Below are positions 49,230-56,772 of a stretch of 64,000 nucleotides of DNA, piece after piece (position 1 is the stretch's first letter; the number at the start of each line of letters is the position of its first letter). Position numbers and translations under genes: made by a program. Under the pieces are notes generated by a model. It was not told the origin of the DNA and did no database searches. It saw only the letters and a program-made list of their open reading frames with translations. Where the stretch lies: the NCBI RefSeq assembly GCF_019192965.1, contig NZ_JAHTKU010000017.1, forward strand, positions 1 through 64,000, given 5' to 3'. The DNA is from Nocardioides daeguensis (lineage in GTDB: Bacteria > Actinomycetota > Actinomycetes > Propionibacteriales > Nocardioidaceae).

Positions 49230-52200
49230 GCCACGCACAGTTGATGGAACTCGAGTTCGAGACCAACCTCTGCACAGAGCTGTCGGAGCGCGGCTGGCTG
49301 TACGAGGACGACGGCAAGCCGACCGGCTGGGACGTCGGCCTTGCGATGGTGCCCGAGGACGTCCTGCACTGGCTCAGCACCCAGTACCCCGACGAGTACG
49401 AAAAGGCCGTGCCGGCGGATCTAGTCAACGGCCAGAAGACCGACGCCGAGAAGAAGCTGCTACTGCACGTCACCAAGGAGCTGGCGAAGGCGACCAAGAT
49501 GGACGCCACGACGGGTCACCCCGTCGGCGGTCTGCTCGGCGTGCTGCGCAAGGGCTTCGCCTACGCCCAGGTTGGCCGCCCCGCCGCCAAGTTCGGCCCG
49601 ATGATGGAGTTCCCGCCAGCCAACCCGAACCTCACCGAGGTCGTCGAGGCCGCGGATGCCGTGCGGCTGCGGATCCTGCGCCAGGTCCGGTTCGACACGA
49701 CCAGCAACGACACGATCGACGTCGTCCTCACCGCCAACGGCATCCCGGTGGTGACGCTGGAGCTCAAGACCGACAACACGCAGACGGTGCGGCACGCGAT
49801 CCGGCAGTACCGCGAGGACCGCAAGCCCGGCAAGAACCGTCCGCTGCTGACACCGGGACGGGCGCTCGTGCACTTCGCGGTGTCCAACGACCTCGTCTAC
49901 ATGACCACCAAGCTCGAGGGAGGCGACACGGTCTTCCTGCCCTTCAACCAGGGCAACGACGGCCACGAGGGCAACCCGCCTTCGGCGACGGGCTCGTCGA
50001 CGAACTACCTGTGGCGCGAGATCCTCGCCCGGCCAATGTTCATGCGCATCCTCAAGGACTTCGCGCTGTTCGAGCCGAGCAAGACAGGCAAGAAGGACGG
50101 GGGCCGCCTCGTCTTCCCGCGATTCCACCAGCTGCGCGCGGTCGAGCGCATCGTCGCCGACATCGAGGCCCACGGCACCGGGCGGCGCTACCTGGTCTGG
50201 CACTCTGCCGGCTCGGGTAAGACCAAGACGATCGCGTGGCTGAGCCACCGGTTGATTCGGCACATGAGTGCCGACTCGAAGTCGACCTTCGACTCGGTCA
50301 TCGTCGTCACCGACCGCACCGTGCTCGACGAGAACATCCGCCACGACATGAACCTCGTCCAGTCCAGCCAGGGCCTGGTGGTGACGGTTGGGGAGAAGAA
50401 GTCGCAGGCGAAGTCGCCGCAACTCAAGAAGGCGCTCCTGGACGGCGACCACATCGTCACCTGCACGCTGCAGACCTTCCCCGAGGTCATGAAGCTGATC
50501 GAGGACACCGAGGAGCTGCGGGGCCGCCGCTGGGCGGTTGTGGCCGACGAGGCCCACTCGTCGCAGTCCGGGTCGGCCGCGCGACAGCTGAAGGAGCTCC
50601 TGGCCGACGTCGAGCTGGACGACGACGAGGACATCAGCGCCGACGACCTGCTGGCCGCCAAGGACTCGGCGATCGCGGCGTCGAGCAACATCACCTTCGT
50701 GGCGCTGACGGCCACGCCGAAGGCGAAGACCCTGCGACTGTTCGGCACCGAGCGGGACGGGCGCTGGGAGGCTTTCGACACCTACACGATGGCCCAGGCG
50801 ATCGAGGAGGGCTTCATCCTCGACGTGCTGACCAACTACTCGACCTACGACATGTTCCTGCGGGTGAAGAACACGCTCGAGGGCGGCGAGGGCGAGGAGA
50901 TCCAGGTCAACACCGGCGAGGCCGTCTCAAGGATCGTCAGGTTCGCGGTACTGCACCCGACCGCCATCGCGCAGAAGGTGGTCGTCGTCGTCGAACACTT
51001 CCGGCGCAACGTCATGGGGATGCTCGGCGGCCAGGCCAAGGCCATGGTCGTCACGAGCTCGCGGATGGAGGCGCTGAACTGGTCGCGGAAGATTGACGAC
51101 TACATCGCGTCCAAGGGCTACGACGACATGAGCACCCTCGTGGCGTTCTCCGGGACGCTGAAGGACGAGTCCGGCGAGGACGTCACCGAGATCTCGGTGA
51201 ACGGCCACAGCGACGTCGCCCGGGCGTTCCGGGAGGAGGGGGTCTACAAGGTCCTCATCGTCGCGAACAAGTTCCAGACCGGCTTCGATGAGCCGCGGCT
51301 CATGGCGATGTACGTCGACAAGAAACTGACCGGCGTCGCCACGGTGCAGACGCTGTCGCGGCTAAACCGGATCCACCCGGGCAAGACAGCGCCGATGGTG
51401 GTCGACTTCCGCAACACCCCGGCCAGCGTCCAGAAGGACTTCCAGCTCTACTACTCCGACGCCCACGTCGACGGCGACGTCGACCCGAACGCGCTGTACA
51501 CGCTCGGCGAGCGCATGGACGCGGCCGGGCTTTACGGCCAGGGCGACATGACCGCGGTCGCCGACGCGTTCCTAGCCGATGCCGGCGGCGAGGCCATCGC
51601 CAAAGCGCTCGCGCCGGTGAAGCACAACTGGACGACGCAGTGGCGCGAGGCCCGGCTGTCGAAGGACAAGGTCAAGCGCGAGGCGCTCGAGCAGTTCCGC
51701 GCCGACGTGCTCGCCTACCGCAACGCCTGGCAGTTCCTGAGCCAGATCGTCGACTACCAGGACCCCGAGCTGCACCGCAGGGCGATCCTGGCGACGCTGC
51801 TCGCGCGCAACCTGCATGTCGACGGGAACGAGGGCGACGACAGCTACCTCGAGGGCGTCCAGCTGTCTGGCGTGAAGCTCGTGCCGTCGGCGATCAACGA
51901 GGATCACTCGCTGGCCCAGGGCAGCACAGACGGGATCAAGCTCCCCGAGTTCGAAGGCGAGCGCAGAGGATCGGCCGCGCCCGTCAAGGGCCCGCTGGAC
52001 GAGGCCATCGAGCGGGTCAACGAGATGTTCAAGGCCAAGGGCGTCGAGGTGAATCCCGGCAGCGTCGCGGGCTTCATCACAACCTTCTGGGGATTCCTGG
52101 ATGCCAACGAGGAGGCCGTGGCCATGGCGAAGAACAACACCGTGGCCCAGTTGAAGGCGTCCCAGGGCTTCAGCAACGCCGTCGGCCTGGCCGTGCTGAA

Positions 52201-52345
52201 GACCTGCCAGGAGTCGCAGGAGATCCAGTCCTACATGACCGACCCGGCGTTCATCGCCGAGATCTCGAACATTGCGGCGGATGCGTTGCACTCCCGCCAC
52301 CACGGCGGATCTGCCGGGGGCGAGTCGAACGGATCGCAGTCATGA
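49226..52345 (+). CDS. hsdR: Type I restriction enzyme motor/nuclease subunit
   Basis: 1,039 residues from a GTG overlapping the hsdS stop. The N-terminal PD-(D/E)xK nuclease has TIDVVLTANGIPVVTLELKT. The SF2 motor follows: FPRFHQLRAVERIV (Q-tip), HSAGSGKTKT (Walker A), VADEAHSSQSG (DEAH box), VALTATPKAKTL, ANKFQTGFDEP and VQTLSRLNRIHPGK. The helical C-terminus binds HsdM/S. It translocates and cuts unmodified DNA, so the ICE can defend its host against foreign DNA. Confidence 0.95.
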   Translation: MSHAQLMELEFETNLCTELSERGWLYEDDGKPTGWDVGLAMVPEDVLHWLSTQYPDEYEKAVPADLVNGQKTDAEKKLLLHVTKELAKATKMDATTGHPVGGLLGVLRKGFAYAQVGRPAAKFGPMMEFPPANPNLTEVVEAADAVRLRILRQVRFDTTSNDTIDVVLTANGIPVVTLELKTDNTQTVRHAIRQYREDRKPGKNRPLLTPGRALVHFAVSNDLVYMTTKLEGGDTVFLPFNQGNDGHEGNPPSATGSSTNYLWREILARPMFMRILKDFALFEPSKTGKKDGGRLVFPRFHQLRAVERIVADIEAHGTGRRYLVWHSAGSGKTKTIAWLSHRLIRHMSADSKSTFDSVIVVTDRTVLDENIRHDMNLVQSSQGLVVTVGEKKSQAKSPQLKKALLDGDHIVTCTLQTFPEVMKLIEDTEELRGRRWAVVADEAHSSQSGSAARQLKELLADVELDDDEDISADDLLAAKDSAIAASSNITFVALTATPKAKTLRLFGTERDGRWEAFDTYTMAQAIEEGFILDVLTNYSTYDMFLRVKNTLEGGEGEEIQVNTGEAVSRIVRFAVLHPTAIAQKVVVVVEHFRRNVMGMLGGQAKAMVVTSSRMEALNWSRKIDDYIASKGYDDMSTLVAFSGTLKDESGEDVTEISVNGHSDVARAFREEGVYKVLIVANKFQTGFDEPRLMAMYVDKKLTGVATVQTLSRLNRIHPGKTAPMVVDFRNTPASVQKDFQLYYSDAHVDGDVDPNALYTLGERMDAAGLYGQGDMTAVADAFLADAGGEAIAKALAPVKHNWTTQWREARLSKDKVKREALEQFRADVLAYRNAWQFLSQIVDYQDPELHRRAILATLLARNLHVDGNEGDDSYLEGVQLSGVKLVPSAINEDHSLAQGSTDGIKLPEFEGERRGSAAPVKGPLDEAIERVNEMFKAKGVEVNPGSVAGFITTFWGFLDANEEAVAMAKNNTVAQLKASQGFSNAVGLAVLKTCQESQEIQSYMTDPAFIAEISNIAADALHSRHHGGSAGGESNGSQS

Positions 52346-52557
52346 GCGCCGATGAGCCCGTCCGCCCGCTATTCGGCGAGATCATCCGGGAGGCCCGCAA
52401 GAAGCGCGGGTGGTCGCAGCAGGAGCTCGGGCAGGCCGCCGGGCTCTCACGCCCGACGATCGCACGGGTCGAAGCGGACAGCGACGTCACTACCGCCACC
52501 ATCAGCAAGATCGCCCGAGCGCTTGGGCTTACCCTCGAGCTGACCGACCGGGGCTGA
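52342..52557 (+). CDS. XRE-family HTH regulator, probable RM controller
   Basis: 71 residues whose ATG overlaps the hsdR stop. One Cro/C1-type HTH fills the protein: FGEIIREARKKRGWSQQELG, then GLSRPTIARVEADSDVTTAT and ISKIARALGLTLELT. Being last in the hsdM-S-R operon suits an autoregulator. It could act at the direct repeats before hsdM, or be an antitoxin-like remnant without a toxin. Confidence 0.82.
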   Translation: MSADEPVRPLFGEIIREARKKRGWSQQELGQAAGLSRPTIARVEADSDVTTATISKIARALGLTLELTDRG

Positions 52558-52609
52558 CGCCCTCGGCTGGAAATGCCCCCCTCATACGGGACGCCGAGCC
52601 TGTCGGCGA

Positions 52610-53434
52610 CTACCTGTCGGTTGCCTCGCTGGCCAAGTGGCGCTGCATGGCGGCGAGCCGCGCCCGCGGCTCAGGGTGGCTGGCGAACCAGCGCCGCTCA
52701 AGGCGTGCCCACACGCGGCCGAGCACACCTTCGGGTAGTTGGCGGACGACGTTGTCCTCGTAGAACCGCATCAACTCGGCTGCCGCGTCCAGGTCGCGCA
52801 TCAGATCGACGGCGAACAGGTCGGCCGCGATCTCCTCTCGGCGATCGAAAGCGACGCGCAACGCCAGGAACGCCACGGCGGCAGTCATCGTGGCCAGCAT
52901 CGCGGGCCCTGCCAGCTGCGGTGCGGCCACGACCGCGGTGACAGTGAGGCCGGCGCCGGCGAGCACGAGCGCCAGGTAGCCGAGCACCCACGCGTAGCGC
53001 GCCGCGGCCGAGGTCCGAGCCCGTCGGATGACGTGAGCGAGCTCGTGAGCAGCCAGGCTCTGCACTGCGGCGCAGCTGAGCCCGGTGAGTGCGACCTGCG
53101 CGAACACCACGGTGGCCGTGTGTCCTGCGCGGAAGCGGGTCACGGCCAGCCCGCCGTCACCCACGCCACGGTCGGCGGCACCGGTGGGCGCACCGAGGAT
53201 CGCGACGACGTCGGTGGCGGGCGCTGCCGCGTTCGCGCGCTCCGCGACGGCCGCCATCGCTGCCGCGGCCCGCTCTTGCAGCGCCTGGTCGACCGGCTCG
53301 GCGGCACGGCGGGTGCGCCAGCCCTGCGACCAGGTGGCCATGACCTTGGCCAGCGCCGCGACCACCAGGACCGCGCCGCCCAGGTAGGCGATCGCCACGA
53401 CGATCAGGAGTGCGTAGGCCACCGTGCCGGACAT
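52610..53434 (-). CDS. M48-family membrane metallopeptidase
   Basis: 274 residues with helices at about 5-30, 150-195 and a cytosolic or periplasmic catalytic domain. The zinc motif HELAH (in SLAAHELAHVIRRAR) and downstream EEIAADLFAVDLM supply the two His and Glu of HtpX/Oma1-type peptidases. The C-terminal SHPEPRARLAAM is also typical. It is near the 3' end of the leftward transfer operon and could trim transfer proteins. Unlike the relative at 15860, its active site is intact. Confidence 0.82.
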   Translation of the reverse strand: MSGTVAYALLIVVAIAYLGGAVLVVAALAKVMATWSQGWRTRRAAEPVDQALQERAAAAMAAVAERANAAAPATDVVAILGAPTGAADRGVGDGGLAVTRFRAGHTATVVFAQVALTGLSCAAVQSLAAHELAHVIRRARTSAAARYAWVLGYLALVLAGAGLTVTAVVAAPQLAGPAMLATMTAAVAFLALRVAFDRREEIAADLFAVDLMRDLDAAAELMRFYEDNVVRQLPEGVLGRVWARLERRWFASHPEPRARLAAMQRHLASEATDR

Positions 53435-53580
53435 GGTCTACGCCTTGCTGGCTGCGATGGCGAGCCCGCTCAGAATCGTTCTGACACAACGCGGCCGCTC
53501 CACGGCGCTCATCAGACCCGGTTTCCGGTCGCTCAGCGGCGTTCTGAGCCCGATTCGCGCTTCGAGCGGGGCCTTCGGCG

Positions 53581-53958
53581 TCATCTCGACGCGGTGGGCG
53601 CGAGTCCCACATCGGGTGCCGACGATGTCGCCGGCGCGACGGCACGGTCCTGGGCCTCGCGGCCCCGGGCGGCTGTAGCAGGCTCCTCGAGGTCGCCGGC
53701 TGCGTCGACCAGCCGGCGGTGCTCCTCGGTGCTGGGGACGCCGTAGCGTCGCTCGGCCATCGCCTCGACCTGCGCAACGGCGTTCCACACGTACTCGCCG
53801 GAGCCGTGGGAGTAGCAGGCGTTGAGGTGCTCGCGCGCGTGCCCGAGTTCCTTCTTGCTCGAGCGTGGGTGCTCGCCGAGGGCCTTGAGAGCGCGCTGTG
53901 CGCGCCCGATGGCCTCCGACCGCTCCTTCATCTGCATCGTCGCCTCGCTCATTCGCAT
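53581..53958 (-). CDS. Small helical hypothetical protein
   Basis: 125 residues. MQMKERSEAIGRAQRALKAL, GHAREHLNACYSHGSGEYVW and VAQVEAMAERRYGVPST give a helical N-terminal 85; the rest is Ala/Pro-rich and disordered. Its start overlaps the upstream gene's 3' end. Part of the transfer operon; function unknown. Confidence 0.6.
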   Translation of the reverse strand: MRMSEATMQMKERSEAIGRAQRALKALGEHPRSSKKELGHAREHLNACYSHGSGEYVWNAVAQVEAMAERRYGVPSTEEHRRLVDAAGDLEEPATAARGREAQDRAVAPATSSAPDVGLAPTASR

Positions 53959-54647
53959 GGTCCCTTCTCAGTTCGGGTGCGCGGCTGCGCACCGAGCGGG
54001 TCTTCCTTGATCTCGCCGGTGTCCAGGTCGACCTCGACCAGGCGTGGTCGACCAGTCGGCTCGGGCTGCTCGTAGGCCCGTCGGTTGACGGGCAGCGCGT
54101 CGACGTCGTGGGCGAAGGCGTTCTCACGCCGCTGGGTGCTGGCCTCGCCCAGGTGCTCGTTATGCCGCGGCTTGGCCGGCCAGCTCTTGTGCTCGTCGTC
54201 GCAGTGGGTCCGCAGCCGGTTGCGCATGCGGTCGGCGAACGCCGGCAGGCAGTAGCGGTGCCACTCCTCGAGGGCGTCGCTGGTCATCGCGAGTCCGGCG
54301 CGGCGGCGCTGGTCGGCCAGGACCGCGATCTCGTGTACCAGGTGCGGGTGCACGGGCCAGCAGCTGGGAATCAGTCCGGAGACGTCCCAGGTGTACTCGC
54401 GGTTGAGCCAGATCACGACGTCCTCGAGCCACTCCCACAGCTGGTGACGCAGCTCGGCGTCCAGGCACGTGGCCGGCTCCCACGGCCGGGGCAGCAGGGC
54501 GTGGTTGCCCAGGGCCTTCTTCTGCTCCTCGGTGCCGTTGATGGCGATGTGGAGCTCGCGGTAGGCCAGCCGGACGTGCTCCCCCGGCACGGGGAACGCG
54601 TAGACCATCGGGGTGGGTGCGGCCCGTCGGGCCTGCTCGGTCGTCAC
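53949..54647 (-). CDS. Hypothetical transfer-operon protein
   Basis: 232 residues. RHQLWEWLEDVVIWLNREYT followed by SGLIPSCWPVHPHLVHEIAV and ALEEWHRYCLPAFADRMRNR is a pattern I associate with ICE and plasmid proteins next to TraG (related in style to DUF4913). No catalytic role is evident. The C-terminus is polar (GEIKEDPLGAQ). Its ATG overlaps the coupling-protein stop, so it may be a TraG accessory. Confidence 0.65.
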   Translation of the reverse strand: MTTEQARRAAPTPMVYAFPVPGEHVRLAYRELHIAINGTEEQKKALGNHALLPRPWEPATCLDAELRHQLWEWLEDVVIWLNREYTWDVSGLIPSCWPVHPHLVHEIAVLADQRRRAGLAMTSDALEEWHRYCLPAFADRMRNRLRTHCDDEHKSWPAKPRHNEHLGEASTQRRENAFAHDVDALPVNRRAYEQPEPTGRPRLVEVDLDTGEIKEDPLGAQPRTRTEKGPCE

Positions 54648-56107
54648 AGCTCACTCCTTGTCGATTCGGTCTCGTCGTCGACGAAGCCGAGGCGACGCGC
54701 CTCGACGAGAGCAGCGGTCGCCCGGGCCTCCGGGGTGATGACCATGCGACGGTCGGTCGTCAACCGCGCACGCAGCGCCCGCTGGTCGGCCAGCAACCTC
54801 TCGCCGGCCTTGCCCTCCACGCATCGGTGCAGCTTGGCGATGATCGGCTTGCCGTTCTCAGCGATCACCAGGGCACGCCGCTCGGGGAGCTGGCGGACCT
54901 CCTCCGGCCGCATGATCGCGATGTCGTCACCCTCGTAACCGCTGCCACCTCCGCGGTGCGTGCGCCGGCCGATCCGGACCTGGCCGAGGAGGTCGGAGAT
55001 CTCCTGGTTGAAGGCGACGTCCTTGGATCCACCGAACATGACCAGGGTGTTGGTGAGGCCGAGCAGCGCCCGGGCCTCGTGCTCACCGAAGATGCTGGTC
55101 AGCTGGGGCCGGATCTGGGCAGCCCAGATGAACGACAGCCCCAGGGCGCGCTCGTTGGCCATGCGGGTCCGCAAGGTAGGCAGCGGCGCGGTCGACGGGA
55201 GCTCGTCGAGCACCGAGACCAGCGGCGGACACAGCCGGCCACCCCACGGGGAGTTGTTGGCCAGCAACAGCCCGGTGTCCAGGACGTGCTCGGCCACCGC
55301 GGTCATGAGCGGGCTGGCCGAGGCGTAGGGGTCTTCGCGGCCCAGCAGGTAGATGGTGCCGCGGCGGCGGATGACATCGGCCAGGTCGGTGGCCGGGTGC
55401 CCCGGGCTGGGTACGCAGCGGCGACGAATGTCGGCCTGGAAGAACAGCGACACCGCCTGCTGCACCGTGGTGACGGTGTTGCCGGCGGTGCGGTCGTCAC
55501 CGTTGAGTGCACCGTGCAGCAGGCCGTGCCAGAACGGCTCGGCGTGAGGGTGACGGCGCAGGATCTCCATCGGCTGGGTGGCCGCGGTCGGGTTCGCAAC
55601 CCACTGCAGGACGTCCTCGAGGGTCTTCCCGGTCAGCGCCGCGGCGTGGAAGTAGCCCTGCAGCACCTTCGCGGACTCCGCGGCGTAGAACCGGGCAGCA
55701 TCGTCACCGGTGCCGCCGGTGATCGCACCCTTGACCGTGCCGGCCGTGAAGGCCTTGGCTCGCCGCTCGGCGACCTTCGGGTCGACACAGCCGGCGATCG
55801 GATCCCAGATCAGCTCGTCGACGACGCCCTCGGCCAGCCCGAACGGGTCCAGGACCACGCACGGCCGGTCGTCGCGGGAACGTTCGGTCAGGCTGAGTAG
55901 CAGGTCCTCGACCTTCGTCAGAGTCACCAGGGCAGCGCCCGGGGCGCCGAGCAGCGCCGGGGTGAGCAGGTCGAGGGTCTTACCGGAGCCCTGCGGGCCG
56001 ATCACGCCGGCGGTGCGGTCCCACGGCACCCACAGCTCGCCGCCACGCGGCTCGTGCGCGTCGCCGATGCGCCAGCCCACGTCCAGCGGGTTGAACCTCA
56101 GCTTCAC
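54644..56107 (-). CDS. traG: TraG/VirD4-type type IV coupling protein
   Basis: 487 residues from a GTG overlapping the previous stop; upstream codons belong to that gene. ATPase core: VIGPQGSGKT (Lys43), CVVLDPFGLAEG, VSVLDELPST (Walker B), and the LGLSFIWAAQIRPQLTSIFG and NTLVMFGG motifs of VirD4/TraD proteins, ending with a helical C-terminus. It links the relaxase-DNA complex to the secretion channel at the inner membrane. It has no membrane helices of its own; the protein encoded just before it probably supplies them. Confidence 0.92.
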   Translation of the reverse strand: MKLRFNPLDVGWRIGDAHEPRGGELWVPWDRTAGVIGPQGSGKTLDLLTPALLGAPGAALVTLTKVEDLLLSLTERSRDDRPCVVLDPFGLAEGVVDELIWDPIAGCVDPKVAERRAKAFTAGTVKGAITGGTGDDAARFYAAESAKVLQGYFHAAALTGKTLEDVLQWVANPTAATQPMEILRRHPHAEPFWHGLLHGALNGDDRTAGNTVTTVQQAVSLFFQADIRRRCVPSPGHPATDLADVIRRRGTIYLLGREDPYASASPLMTAVAEHVLDTGLLLANNSPWGGRLCPPLVSVLDELPSTAPLPTLRTRMANERALGLSFIWAAQIRPQLTSIFGEHEARALLGLTNTLVMFGGSKDVAFNQEISDLLGQVRIGRRTHRGGGSGYEGDDIAIMRPEEVRQLPERRALVIAENGKPIIAKLHRCVEGKAGERLLADQRALRARLTTDRRMVITPEARATAALVEARRLGFVDDETESTRSEL

Positions 56108-56706
56108 CGCTCCTCCTTCGTGCGGCGGCCGTCCAGCAGCCACGGGCTGAGCCCGTGGCCGAGCTGTGGCCCGGGTTGTTCGGTGAGGTCGCCGGCGGTG
56201 CGCAGGACGGGCGCCGCCGTGGCGGTGGCGTGCTTGCCGTAGATGTCGGGGCGGACGATGCCGGCGACCTTGCGCAGCCGGGTGACGCCCAGGAGCTTCT
56301 CGGCCTCGGCGGCGGTGGCCATGCCGCGCATGCGTCCCGGGCCCCAGCGCTGGTAGGCCCAGACGCCGACCCAGATCGTGGCGGTCAGCAGCGCGGCCTC
56401 CGTGAGCGCGAGGCTGACCCACACCAGGCCACGACCAGCCAGTCCGTCGGGGGTGGGAGCGGGCAGGCCGGCGTCGGCGTGGCCGCCGAGCACGCCGGGG
56501 AGGCTGGTCCAGAAGGCGGTCCCGATCGGCGAGGGGAACGCGCCGGCGTTGGCGTCCGGCCAGGTCCACCCGGCGCCGGCGAGCAGGTTCGCGACCGATC
56601 GGCCGAGCTGGATGCCGATGACGATGACGAACAGCGTCGCCAGGGCGACGGCAACAGGGATCTCCCAGGTCCAGGGGTACGGGTCGCGTCGGCGCTCTCT
56701 CTGCAT
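56104..56706 (-). CDS. Membrane protein preceding TraG
   Basis: 200 residues from the ATG after GAGGTGAA; a GTG inside the bipartite element 36 bp upstream is unlikely. Two membrane helices (about 14-38 and 100-118) flank an external loop of about 60 residues; the cytosolic tail has EAEKLLGVTRLRKVAGIVRP, a conserved stretch of TraG-associated proteins. The stop overlaps the coupling-protein start. It may be the split-off membrane part of VirD4. Confidence 0.75.
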   Translation of the reverse strand: MQRERRRDPYPWTWEIPVAVALATLFVIVIGIQLGRSVANLLAGAGWTWPDANAGAFPSPIGTAFWTSLPGVLGGHADAGLPAPTPDGLAGRGLVWVSLALTEAALLTATIWVGVWAYQRWGPGRMRGMATAAEAEKLLGVTRLRKVAGIVRPDIYGKHATATAAPVLRTAGDLTEQPGPQLGHGLSPWLLDGRRTKEER

Positions 56707-56736
56707 GGATTCACCTCGTGGTCGGAACTTCTGGCT

Positions 56737-56772
56737 GGTCACCTATGTGCCGGGAGTGCCCGGCAGCGATCA
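56737..56772 (-). promoter_or_regulatory. Bipartite ICE element, copy 9 (coupling-protein operon)
   Basis: On the minus strand, TGATCGC (56772-56766), 20 bases containing a GCCGGG/CCCGGC hairpin, TAGGTGACC (56745-56737). The TGA of the left core is also the stop codon of the upstream five-domain gene. It ends 30 bp before the membrane-protein start. Confidence 0.8.
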
